DNA of 64,000 nucleotides, from the NCBI RefSeq assembly GCF_026914265.1, contig NC_069136.1, positions 49,150,381-49,214,380 on the forward strand. Reading direction: 5' to 3'. Position numbers and translations under genes: made by a program. The DNA comes from Mya arenaria (Eukaryota > Mollusca > Bivalvia > Myida > Myidae). Below are positions 23,482 through 34,109 of this stretch, piece by piece. Below the pieces are notes generated by a model, which was not told where the DNA came from, did not search any database, and was given only the letters and a program-made list of their open reading frames with translations. Within the stretch, counting starts at the first letter, position 1. The number at the start of each line of letters is the position of its first letter.

Positions 23482-26400
23482 ATGGCATTGTTTGTGGTAA
23501 GTCATCTGGATTTATAAAATTGTTATTTGTATTCATTATGTTATGTTATTATAAGTCACAAATTCATGCCGTCTAAAGCTTCAAAATGTTATAGGAATAT
23601 TAAAAAAATATATGTTCTTATATTTTTTCTAGCTTCTGCTGGCGGTTTTAACGCAATTGCGACCGACTGTGGCACAGCAAAGCGTTCCCTGCCCTATTAC
23701 CGGAGTCAATAAATGCGTGTGTACGGCTCACATTGTAGATTGTAACAATCATGGGCTTTCGAACACTCCTCCGCTGTCAAGTTCAAGTGAATTCACAAGT
23801 CTAGAATTGTCAAACAACTCTCTGACTGTTATTCAGGCGGCTTCCTTTGCCGGTCTTAATTTGACCAATTTAGATTTGTCAATGAATAAAATATCTTCGG
23901 TGGAAAACAATGCATTCTCTGGTATTTCAAACCAGTTGAAAAGGCTTGATTTGTCACACAACAATTTGAGATTTCTCCCCAATGCGATTGGATATCTTAC
24001 AACTATAAGCGAGTTGGACGTACGCTGGAATCCAATGCCTGGCTACTCAGGTGGACGCCATGGTACAGATGGACTGACTGACAGCGTTATGAGAAGCATA
24101 GGAAACACCATTAAGGTCTTCAAATTCGGCGACGCTATGATGACATCTTGGCCGCAAAGTTTGAATCATTTCAACAGATTAGCAGAACTCGTCGTGGCTG
24201 GTGTGAACATACCGTACTGGCCACCGAATGCCTTCCATGGGTTTGAGCAAACGCTTAAGAAATTGACAATAGAAAACCTACCGATCGGTTCTGTGCCATA
24301 TGGCATAGCTGGACTGCGACATTTAGAAGAGCTGCACCTTGACAATCTACTTTACCCATTCGGTGACAGCAGTCTTGTCTCCCTTCCTTTTACTGAACTT
24401 GGTGGAACACTCAAAGTTCTTAGCCTGAAAAATGACAGCCTAACAACATTTCCGGAAGGCATTAAACAACTAACGTCCCTACAGGAACTCTACCTAGATG
24501 GAAACAATTTGGATTTCGTCAGTGATGAAGCTATAAGCCTGCTTAAAACGGCCAACGTCACGCTGTTAAGTCTTCGTAACTGCGCTCTGAAACGTGTTCC
24601 AGGGGAGATTTCAGATCTTAGGAACCTGGAGACTCTTGACCTCTCGGAAAACCTTATAAGAAGCATTGAGAGCACCGATCTTCAGAACCTCCATAACCTT
24701 CACACGTTGCGTTTGAACGCGAATCCTCTCTTGTATATTTCTGACAACTCCTTGTGTGGCCTCGACAATCTGAGGGTATAGTTTTCATATTTTAGTCGAT
24801 TTACGTGCTTTTTTCAATTTTGTACAATATTGGAAAGCGTTCTGTTTGTGCTTTTCGGCTAAATAGCATGATATTTTAACTCCGTTTATTGTTTCTTAGT
24901 ACTGCTTTATTGCTTAATTAATCGTAGTAACGAAACGTCTACTATGCCAGTTTTGAGAACAATGTTTAAAATGACGTTCTCAAAATAATGACACGAAAGA
25001 AACAGGCTGCGTCTCTCGTGAAGATATTCATTTCTTTGATGTTCGTTCAGTAGTTCTCATAAACAAACGGTGACCAAAAGGAAAAGCTCTTACCGTGAAA
25101 TTACAACGATATGCTCAAATTAAAACATAATATGGTACACACGCTTTTCACGCCATTTAAAGTTTATAACTCGCGTTTCGCGCTCATGTTCAATTTCTAT
25201 GATTGAGATAGTGGTTGTAGCTACTGTTAGTTAACTCTAGATGTATTGTGTGCTGTTAGTTTATATGAATTGAAGTAGAGTGTGTTCTGTAGATGTATTG
25301 TGTGCTGTTAGTTTATATGAATTGAAGTAGAGTGTGTTCCCTGGTAAAAAGAAAACTGATTTGGGAAACAATAAACGTGCAGGTGGTTGCGTTCGAATCT
25401 AAAACCTTTTGTGCAAGATGAAAATATAATATATTCTATCGTTAGTCGATAGTTAAAATTCAGACGGTTCATGAAAAAGTAAATGATATTAAGATATTCA
25501 AATATTGTCCGATGTACAAAACTGCAGCATATATTTGCTGTATGTTTATATTTGTATTGTTTTTTTCAATGTTGCAGGACTTTTTCTTACAAAATACATA
25601 CCTAACAGAAATGTCTGTGGCGTTCAAAAACATGAGGAGATTGCACAAGCTCGATCTAAGTGGCTCCCACATTGACTGTACGTGTGATCTGACATGGGTC
25701 AAGTCTTGGATACAGAAGTGTCGGCTTGACGAAGGAACGCCAGAAATCGAGGTAAGATAAAAGAAGTTTTTTAATATAATTTAGAACTTGTGAATATTCC
25801 GAATTCCGACCGGAAACTCAGGAACATCTTAAAAGTACTTGCATAACTATTCATTTAAGGTATTGGCCACGACACACTTTTTTAAAAGCTTAAATCATCA
25901 ATTTAATTATAATCTTGGTAAAATATTGGACTTTTATCAAAATTTTAAAATATTGTAACCATTAATTCAAAAAGTTATTCGTGTTTCTTACGCACACTCA
26001 CAAACTTTAAAGGCTACAAAGAGTGACAAGTTAATGTATAGTATATCTTTGAGTTTTTATCACATTATCAGAGATTTAGAAAAAAAGCACAATAGCACCT
26101 GGCAAATAAACTCTAAACATGACTATAAATTACTGAAGCTTAGCAATTTCTCAGAACTTTGTTTAAGTTATATTACACCTCAACTTCCATTCCTGAAATG
26201 AACTGCCTTTCGGCAATTTTAGAGTTTGAAAGTGATTTCAAGTGGTTGATCTTTTCCCGCGTTATTGTGACGAATTTGAATCAAACTTTTTCCGTTTCCG
26301 GTTGGGTCGTTCTATTTACATTTGGGTGAGAAAGAATAACATCAAGGTTTTCTTAAATGGAAGTATATTTTTAAACAATTATTGAATGAAATAATGAACT

Positions 26401-27521
26401 ATTGGTGTAAATATTAGTAATGAATTGCGGGGTTGATGTCAGTATCGGGGATATGAATACAGTTGTGCTGGTTAAAGTACGTGTGGACTCAACATACTTT
26501 AACCAGCCAAACTGCGTTCATAACCCGATAATTACATCAACCCCGAAATTCATTCCTTATAAAACGCTGTTAACGTAATCTTTGTTTATTTTCAAATCGC
26601 TACTGCTCTGAAAAATAAATGGGTACACTTTGTGTTCTGTGGTATTTAAAACAATATTTTAGATAATTGTTTTACCTGTACTTGTTTATATATTACTATG
26701 TGAACACACCTTCCAATAATTGTTTACGTTTAAAAGTTAACAACAATGGCGTTTATCACGTTGTTATACTTTGGTGTTAACAAAGTTCTAAACAATCGGT
26801 GTAAACAACATGTGCGGATACTCTACATTGAATATTTCAAGGGTATTTGTGAATCAAAATGTATCCGATATTGATGGTATATGTGCTACAGATATGTACA
26901 AAATTGATGGTATATGTGCTACAGATATGTCTGAAATTGATGGTTTATGTGCTGAAGATATGTTCGAAATTGATGGTATATGTGCTACATATATGTACGA
27001 AATTGATGGTATATGTGCTACAGATATGTACGAAATTGATGGTATATGTGCTACAGATATGTACGAAATTGATGGTATATGTGCTACAGATATGTACGAG
27101 ATTGATGGTATATGTGCTACAGATATGTACGAAATTGATGGTATATGTGCTACAGATATGTACGAAATTGATGGTATATGTGCTACATATATGTACGAAA
27201 TTGATGGTATATGTGCTACAGATATGTACGAAATGGATGGTATATGTGCCTGAAATTAATGGTATATGTGCTACAGATATGTACGAAATTGATGTGCTAC
27301 AGATATGTACGAAAATAATGGTATATGTGCTACAAATATGTACGAAATTAATGTTAAATGCGCTAAAAACATGTACGGATACTCTTGTATATTTTCAGGG
27401 CGATTGTGAAACGATAGACAACAAGCTGATGACATATGTCAACAGCCGTCTCCCGAACTGTCCCGGATTCCATGAGGATGACTTGGTGTTCTCGTGCACA
27501 GGCACTTGTATTGAGCACTAA
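23482..27521 (+). CDS. Secreted leucine-rich-repeat protein, cluster copy 3 (four exons)
   Basis: Exons are 23482-23496, 23633-24775, 25578-25751 and 27399-27521, all joined in phase 0, for 484 residues. Exon 1 gives MALFV and exon 2 continues LLLAVLTQLRPTVAQQ, forming the signal peptide. LRRNT Cys lie at 25, 33, 35 and 42. The central block (SVMRSIG, FKFGDAMMTSWP, AFHGFEQTLKKL) matches the paralogues. Exon 2 ends LDNLR at a GTATAG donor. Exon 3 (DFFLQNTYLTEM...CTCDLTWVKSWIQKC) supplies the last LRR and the start of the LRRCT. Exon 4 (GDCETIDNKLM...RLPNCPGF...CTGTCIEH) completes it, aligning with the end of copy 2. The two introns inside the C-terminal part are absent from copies 1, 2 and 4. 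Intron 3 carries a 33-bp minisatellite. Confidence 0.85.
25238..25341. repeat. 52-bp tandem duplication
   Basis: Two almost identical direct copies starting TAGATGTATTGTGTGCTG, at 25238 and 25290, in intron 2 of LRR copy 3. The near identity suggests a recent duplication. Confidence 0.85.
26418..26558. repeat. Near-perfect hairpin (fold-back MITE)
   Basis: Arms of about 65 bp share AATGAATT.CGGGGTTGATGT and GCTGGTTAAAGTA with their complement, separated by a loop of only a few bases. It lies in intron 3 of LRR copy 3. Confidence 0.7.
26869..27378. repeat. 33-bp minisatellite in intron 3 of LRR copy 3
   Basis: About 15 tandem units close to ATTGATGGTATATGTGCTAC followed by AGATATGTACGAA. Units in the middle are nearly identical; the right-hand ones are shortened or diverged. 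Because 33 is a multiple of three, two frames stay open for 147 and 220 codons. They are not genes: the array ends at the TTTTCAG acceptor of exon 4. Confidence 0.9.
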
Positions 27522-27789
27522 AGTTGTACGAAACGTACGCTCTGTATGTCAGAATATAACCGTTGAATACATTTGCGTGTTATTTATTTAAACAGTGTAC
27601 TTGTGAACTATAATTAAATCCCTTAGCCACTTTGCTTTCACTATATGATGAGGAAACAGTTGATTGATACGTTCAGGTACAACAAAATATAACATGAAAT
27701 ATCAAAGAAAGGACATTATTTGGACAGCCTTTTTGTATTCGAAAGAGTTTGCGTCCTGTGTAGCACGAACGAAATAGTATTAGATCATG

Positions 27790-28048
27790 CAGGCGCGTAG
27801 CTGCCTATACGCGAATAGGCGGCTGAATCCACATGATTCTGACAAAAACATCAGCCAAAGTTGTAGTATGCGTACTTGACTACATGATCCTTAAACTGTC
27901 CATTTTCCAGTACTAAATAAAGCAACTCAGAACGCACAGAATGCACCAGATTCCACCATGGTTTTCAATATTTTCCGAGGGTGTATGCCCCCGAACCCGC
28001 ATAAAACAATTATAAATCCACATTAATATATGGCTAGCTACGCGCCTG
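27790..28048. mobile_element. MITE with CAGGCGCGTAGC ends
   Basis: Terminal inverted repeats CAGGCGCGTAGCTGCC and GGCTAGCTACGCGCCTG bound about 259 bp. The interior includes GAGGGTGTATGCCCCCGAAC, a pattern I associate with hAT-like elements. No clear target-site duplication is seen. Confidence 0.55.
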
Positions 28049-28735
28049 ACATGTACTAAGCTATATCTTATTATTTGAAATCCACTTTCCGCAACGAATC
28101 CTAACATATAAAGAACGAACTAAGAAACAACTCTCTGTAGAAAACATTCAATTCTTTAGTACGCATGCGTTTTAATGATAAATGGCTAGATATCGGCCTT
28201 ATTCCGATTTTCCGAAGACCATTTTTCTTAAAGAGACATGTGAAACAAACAAGATCGAAAGTTGCGCTGTATTATTTGAAATTGATATCGAAGATACCAA
28301 TTTCTAAAATAGTACCGAATACATCGTACTACAAAGAGCATGCACTCGTGTAGTTATAGCGAAAATTACTTTATATTAAGAAATTTCATATAGTGTATAT
28401 GAAATCTAAATTATAAGATAGGTACAAATGATCGTTCACATTGTCGTCACGTAAGAAATAGTACAAAGATAAGGATCGGTTTATCCTACATGCTACATTT
28501 AAGGAAGGGAAAAGTTGTAACTAATTCGAACTTGTGAACTTTTATGCGTTTGATTTCAATTCGCTTAGTTAAATGCAACTGGACTTAGAGAACCCTACTA
28601 CAACAATTCAGTAAAGTTTATTTACTATGAACACATGCGCATCTGTATAGAAGTGTAATCTGTCTACAATTATATCTTCAATCTTCCAGATTGCTTCATG
28701 CAATCCAGTGAATTCTACAGCCAGTGCTTTTCAGA

Positions 28736-30199
28736 ATGAGTTACAAACGAGCTGGAATAATAGGTATGTCAGTTGCGTTCATCATGATCCTGACGCTTTT
28801 CACGGCGGTAATATCCAAAGGCCTCCGTCCAACACCTCTTACGGACGGCTCAGTTTGTGAGTGTGTCGGAGAAGTAATCAACTGTAGGGATCGAGACTTT
28901 TCTTTCGTCGAACCATTTGAGTTTCATAGCAACCAAGCAGAATTTACTACTCTTGACCTGAGTAATAATCGCCTTTCAGATTTGGGACGAAGCGTGTTTT
29001 CTCCTCTAGAAGTATCCACCTTGAACCTCAGCAGTAACAACATTTCCCACGTTCAGGCGGACGTTTTTAACGGCTTACAGCGCTACCTCAGAAGAATAGA
29101 TATCTCTCACAATCGGCTCCACACACTTCCTGACATGAGCCAGTGTCTGTATGTGCAGTTTGTAGATGTTCATGACAACCCTATTGATGGATCTCTGACT
29201 GCGGGTGTACAAGCAAGCAGCAATGAAGAGGGATTTCTGGACCATGTCATGCGAGCGCTTGGTCGAACCATCGAGGAACTTACGTTTGGTCATGAGACCA
29301 TGTTACAACACTGGCCGAAAACGCTTGATCATTTGCAACGGTTAAAGAAATTGAGTATCATCGGTCTTAACATAGATATGCTGTTTACTGGATCTTTTCA
29401 TGGATATGAATATACTCTAAAGTCGCTAAGGATTACAAATGCAAAACTTCAACAAATACCTGTAGATATCGGCCACTTCCACTTACTTGAGGAATTGAGC
29501 TTCAGTACCATAGTGCCAAAATACGATTTGGGTATCCATATTCTACTGGATCAGCCGTTCCAAACATTAAACGAAACACTAAAGGTATTGTCATTAGAAA
29601 ACAATAGTTTCACAGAGATTCCATCCCAAATCAGATTCCTGACATCTCTGCAAACTCTTAGCTTAAACGGAAACCCTATTGAAAGTATAGCAGACGAATC
29701 TATTAGTTTTCTCCGGCGCACCAACCTCTCAGATCTAAGTTTAGCCAACTGCCACCTAAAACGGATACCAAACCAGCTCGGACATATAGCCACCCTTTGC
29801 AAACTCGATTTTTCGTTCAATAAAATCAGTGTTATTGAATCAGGGGATTTGTCAAATGCTGGACAGCTTCATACATTGTCTCTTAAAGGAAACCCGTTAC
29901 AGTTTATAGGACGCGCAGAGTTCTTTGGTTTGAATTCGCTGACAACGGTGGACCTTTCCGATACTCTATTGTCTGAATTTCCAAGAGCTGTTCAAAATCT
30001 GCCAAATGTAAAGTTGATCAATCTCGCAGGAACGAGGATTGAGTGTATATGTAATATGAGATGGGTATTTACTTGGATAGAAATGTTTCAAAAGACCACA
30101 TTAGAAATAGTGGGTAACTGTGAGTCTATTGACCAATCTTTACAAGATTATATCAAAATAAGGCTTAAAACGTGCCCTGGTCCTGGTATTCTTGGATGA
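28736..30199 (+). CDS. Secreted leucine-rich-repeat protein, cluster copy 4
   Basis: One coding exon of 487 residues. The ATG at 28736 lies one base after a TGCTTTTCAG acceptor, so a non-coding first exon probably precedes it. An N-terminal hydrophobic segment (GMSVAFIMILTLFTAVIS) follows a basic start and fits a signal peptide. The LRRNT is reduced, with Cys 41, 43 and 50 but no preceding CP pair as in the other three copies. LRRs follow, then the central block (HVMRALG, FGHETMLQHWP, FHGYEYTLKSL), more LRRs, and an LRRCT (CICNMRWVFTWIE...CESID...CPGPG). It has the same order and orientation as its paralogues. The intron that splits the signal peptide in copies 1-3 is absent. Confidence 0.88.
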   Translation: MSYKRAGIIGMSVAFIMILTLFTAVISKGLRPTPLTDGSVCECVGEVINCRDRDFSFVEPFEFHSNQAEFTTLDLSNNRLSDLGRSVFSPLEVSTLNLSSNNISHVQADVFNGLQRYLRRIDISHNRLHTLPDMSQCLYVQFVDVHDNPIDGSLTAGVQASSNEEGFLDHVMRALGRTIEELTFGHETMLQHWPKTLDHLQRLKKLSIIGLNIDMLFTGSFHGYEYTLKSLRITNAKLQQIPVDIGHFHLLEELSFSTIVPKYDLGIHILLDQPFQTLNETLKVLSLENNSFTEIPSQIRFLTSLQTLSLNGNPIESIADESISFLRRTNLSDLSLANCHLKRIPNQLGHIATLCKLDFSFNKISVIESGDLSNAGQLHTLSLKGNPLQFIGRAEFFGLNSLTTVDLSDTLLSEFPRAVQNLPNVKLINLAGTRIECICNMRWVFTWIEMFQKTTLEIVGNCESIDQSLQDYIKIRLKTCPGPGILG

Positions 30200-31856
30200 A
30201 AAATTGGGCTCTCTCGTAGAAACATTGAAGAAAATAGTTATATACAGGATAAAAATGCCTTTATTGTTATGAATTCTCACATGAAGTGCTTGGAAATGCG
30301 ATGCCATATAACGCCAGCATTATTTCAAACGCATGTGCAAAACATTTGGTTATTTGATACATATCATTATCATATGCTTTATAGTGGTTTATTGAGATTT
30401 ATCAGTGAAATAAAATTGATATTCTTCAGGTTTTTTTTACTGTATTCCGCAGGCCTACATACTTACGTAACACTTATCGTATTTAGGTATCGTGATATTT
30501 ACTTTTTGACAATGCCAGGCTGAGGAATCACTCGACTTCAAAGGGGTTGTTTGATTTTAATGATGCAATCCTTGGCAAAATATATTACATGTATTATCAT
30601 ACTTGACGGAACTTTGTAAAACGGTGCAACACTGAAATAAAGGCCGAGGATTGCATCATTAAAATACATGCAAAATAATCTAAAATAGAAATTGAAAGAC
30701 CACGTCCTTTTAATACGTCCATAAGATTGCAACGCTCATGTGAATTTGAAGGAAAGACAAAGAATCTTTAATAAATCTTGAGAGGGGATAAATAAATTAC
30801 AAATGATTACGCAGAAAAACGGAAATATATAATCAAAACGTCCTGAGCTAAAACGGTTTTTCAGGTTATGACAGGCAATTATCGGTTACAGTTTGAGACC
30901 ACTTCAAATATCATTTTGATTCGAATTTAACGACCTGTGAACAAAATTGTAAAAATGAAGTAAAATAACGCTTGTCGAGCCAACAGCCTTTTAACGCTTT
31001 TAGCACTTTCATAAAATTTAAACGGGCTTTTATTTCCAAATCAGACACTAGCTCGCACAGGGCTGGGGCACAATTTCAACGACGTTATGCCGACGTTACG
31101 TTACTGGTCCATACATTTTGGCGCTCTTTTCTGAAACTCAAATTAAGTGTCATTTCATTTTCTACTTTGGCAATAATAAGAAGAAGAACAAAAAATAAGA
31201 TCGCAAAATATTTCACCTCGTGAACACCAAAAGTAAATATTTCACTCGTGGCTACGTCAATAGTGAAATATACCTTATGGTGCTTGCTCGATGAACTAGA
31301 TTACGATCCAAAGAACGTAGAAAAACACTTATGGTTCCCGATCCTGATCTTAAGTGTCTGACTGATTGGCTGATTGAATTTTAAATGAAGTGTATGGGTT
31401 AGTGGCTGTGTTGTCAGTATCTAACATGAAACCGATTGGTAGTTATAGCTAAACGAGAACCACATCCCGGATATGATGTTAATGTTGAACAGATTAACGT
31501 CCATATTTATTAAGACTAAAGCTGTATACACGTGTTTAAATGTTGCGCAAGTAGTGATATTGGACAGCCAAAACATACATTTAAGTCCCTGTCTAAGTTG
31601 CATATCCTGTTTGTTCAAATATTTCGAGAGTTGATAATAATTTCAAGTGAATACTTCCTATAACACATATTCGAATTATATACTTTATATTTAGTAATAT
31701 GCATTATTCAGTAGCCATTTCAGATGTGTATAAAGGACATTTTTGCTACTCAACGGCAGACTAAAATGCACAGTGCAAATAGTGTTTAGACTTGTAAGAA
31801 TCACTTTTAATGTACAGTTTTGATCTATATGTTATATGTGTTTGTGAAATAAACGA
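30200..31856. other. Spacer between LRR copy 4 and the GPCR
   Basis: No supported gene. It contains the small inverted-repeat element at 30555-30664 and AT-rich sequence with inverted GTGAAATAT-type motifs near 31205-31275. Confidence 0.4.
30555..30664. repeat. Short terminal-inverted-repeat element
   Basis: About 110 bp with 22-bp ends TTTTAATGATGCAATCCTTGG and their near-perfect complement. Probably a small MITE. Confidence 0.6.
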
Positions 31857-33173
31857 ATGATGGAATCTACTGACGATCTGAATAAACGTTACGCGAACGC
31901 CTTATTGCCATTGACAGTGACATTCGGCCTCTTCACGATTTGCGGAGTCCTCGGGAATATTATAGTTCTCGTCGCGTTCTCTCTGGGAAGAGCGAGTAGA
32001 AACAGCACATTCCGGGTTTTCGTCATTTGTCTGGCAAGTGTGGACTTGTTAACAAGCGCTATTATATTTCCTTCCGAGATGGCCAAGCACCGGAATTACT
32101 ACAATTTCAAGAGTCTTCCGATGTGTCGGGTGAAGGTGTTTATCAATACTTGGGCGGCAACCTCCGCAGCCTTTGCGCTGCTAGTGATATCTGTTGACCG
32201 GTATAGGAAGGTGTGCCATCCGCTGAAGACCCAGATGACACAGAGAGTTGCCTTTTGGCTGTGTATGGGGCTTACTTTAGTCGTTGCGTGTGTGGTTTCG
32301 ACCCCTGGCCCGGTTATGAGCAAAATCCTGGAGACAAACAAAACTAACATGCATGGAACCAACACTACAGTGTACGTGTGTGGTATGCATGAGGAATATG
32401 AGAATCACCCCCTGAGATTCGTGTTCAACATGACATCCGTCGTTATACTGGTCGGAGTATCGGTATCGACCGTAGTCATGTATTCCTTGATCGCGTGTCA
32501 GCTCCGCCGGCACTGGGGAGCGTTTCCTGTCACATTTCGCCAGGACTCCGGCAAGGAGAGCCACTCAGAATTTACATCTGAATCTTGTCCTACACACTCG
32601 ACAGTTACCGCCAAGTCTTCAATGGACAGTGCGAAATCTCATGCAATAATGAAGGACATACCACTAGATGATGTTAAAGACAAGGATGGGACGTTAACGT
32701 CGAAAAGTGGTAGCCTTACAAGAACACCACCGCCACTACTGAAGCAAGGCAGCTCAAACAGTATGGTGAAGGAAAAGGGCGTATTTCGTAAAACGCTGCT
32801 TAACAATCGTGGTGAATCATCGGTCAAATCAAAGACAGGCAGCATCTTTTCAACACGAAGCACGATTTCTCGCCAGGGCTCTAGAACAGGGCTGCGACGA
32901 TTTCCGTACAAAACGCTGATCTGGTTCATTCTCACCTTGGTCTTCATTCTTACCAACATCCTTTCAATCGCCCTGGCTTTCGTCTTCCCTCCCCATATCG
33001 TGATGAACATGCATCCACAGCCCTACGCACTCTACTCCGCTTTCCAGAAGCTGTTCTACATCAACAACATTATCAACTTCTTCATCTACGCCATATTGGA
33101 TAAGCATTTCAGACACGTGTGTAGGAATATCGGACCAAGACTTAAAGCCCGTTTTGCTGAGTGCTGGGAATAA
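31857..33173 (+). CDS. Class A (rhodopsin-like) G-protein-coupled receptor, orphan
   Basis: An intronless frame of 438 residues with seven hydrophobic segments. TM1 contains GNIIVLVAF (N34), TM2 contains LASVDLL (D63), and TM3 ends in DRYRKVCHP (DRY at 114-116). Cys90 and Cys175 are placed to form the usual extracellular disulfide. The third intracellular loop is long (about 130 residues), Ser/Thr-rich and basic. TM6 reads LIWFILTLVFILTNILSIAL and lacks the usual CWxP. TM7 has NFFIYAILD in place of NPxxY. The overall look is that of a neuropeptide or small-ligand receptor from the large lineage-specific mollusc sets. No ligand can be named. An AATAAA motif overlaps the stop codon. Confidence 0.88.
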   Translation: MMESTDDLNKRYANALLPLTVTFGLFTICGVLGNIIVLVAFSLGRASRNSTFRVFVICLASVDLLTSAIIFPSEMAKHRNYYNFKSLPMCRVKVFINTWAATSAAFALLVISVDRYRKVCHPLKTQMTQRVAFWLCMGLTLVVACVVSTPGPVMSKILETNKTNMHGTNTTVYVCGMHEEYENHPLRFVFNMTSVVILVGVSVSTVVMYSLIACQLRRHWGAFPVTFRQDSGKESHSEFTSESCPTHSTVTAKSSMDSAKSHAIMKDIPLDDVKDKDGTLTSKSGSLTRTPPPLLKQGSSNSMVKEKGVFRKTLLNNRGESSVKSKTGSIFSTRSTISRQGSRTGLRRFPYKTLIWFILTLVFILTNILSIALAFVFPPHIVMNMHPQPYALYSAFQKLFYINNIINFFIYAILDKHFRHVCRNIGPRLKARFAECWE

Positions 33174-33601
33174 AAAGCAAGCTGCGGAGCTTTTGTCTAT
33201 GTAGAAACAGCTCTTATATATTTATATATATTAATACATCTATGATTTGTGTTATGCTTGATATTATTTTCAAAAATAAGTTCAAAAGGACACATTAGGA
33301 CTAACATGGAATGTAATCGCGCAATATGCAGTGGTCTAAATTAGATTTCCCTAATTAAGTATATGGTTGATTTGATATTGTATAGTACATGTATATATGA
33401 TCTATGATGTGTATAATGTATACTGTATTAAACATTAAATATTCACAAATGTGTAACAATAGCTTGCCAGTACTCATGCGGAAATACTTACCAGTGTGTT
33501 GGTCCGCCGTCTGCCGCGCATCCAGCATCAATCGTTTTTAACATATCGCTTATAGCCACATTTAAAACTCTTGGTCAGGACAAGTGGTCATATCTAATAT
33601 C
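33174..33601. other. 3' flank of the GPCR gene
   Basis: AT-rich, probably including the 3' untranslated region. No other feature is seen before the MITE at 33602. Confidence 0.4.
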
Positions 33602-33925
33602 ATTCGGAACTCCTCAGCCATTTTTATCGAAAAAAGCCTCGGATGTATGCCGGTTACACCAGTTGAAGTAGTTCGTTTTTTTAATTATATCACTAATTAA
33701 ATGTCGTGTTTTAGAGTTGTATTTATTGATCTAAGTTTAATTAATTGTCAGTGAAGTGTATTATTGCAAACATAGTTAAGTTTTCCAAGAGTTAAGTCAT
33801 AAAGTTTAACTGCTAAATAAAAATACTACGCGATCTACTTGCAAACGTACCACTTTTTGTGTATGTAAGTCGTCCAAATACATCCGAGGTTGTTTTCGAT
33901 AAATATGGCAGAGGGGCTCTGAGTG
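33602..33925. mobile_element. MITE family H, copy 1
   Basis: About 324 bp with long terminal inverted repeats (GGAACTCCTCAGCCATTTTT at the left; the right end carries CATCCGAGGTTGTTTTCGAT). The interior is collinear with the inverted copy at 61418-61754, including AGTGAAGTGTATTATTGCAA and ACTACGCGATCTA. Confidence 0.75.
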
Positions 33926-33984
33926 CTTTTCCCGAAGTTTAACGAGATCTCGCGAAAAAAGATGGCGCCTCATCCCGATTATCT

Positions 33985-34105
33985 CCTAATTTACATAGGA
34001 TGTCCTCGGGGTGCCAGGGCATTATGCGGCGATTTTACCAGTAGTTTGTCCCCGAAGGCGGAATTTTACCTCGGATTGTCTTGACCGAAAGTCAAAGTCC
34101 CCTTC
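33985..34105. mobile_element. Degenerate fragment of GC-rich element family G
   Basis: Matches part of 36850-36962 in the same order: TACATAGG(G), GCGATTTTACCA, TTTGTCCCCG, TTGACC(G/A)AAAGTCAAAGTCC. It passes directly into the 22-bp minisatellite on its right. Confidence 0.6.
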
Positions 34106-34109
34106 TATA

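Noticed and set aside
26810-27521. Two overlapping plus frames (147 and 220 codons) with IDGICATDMYE-type repeats
   Set aside because: They come from the 33-bp intronic minisatellite. Only the last 41 codons, after the acceptor at 27398, belong to a real exon.
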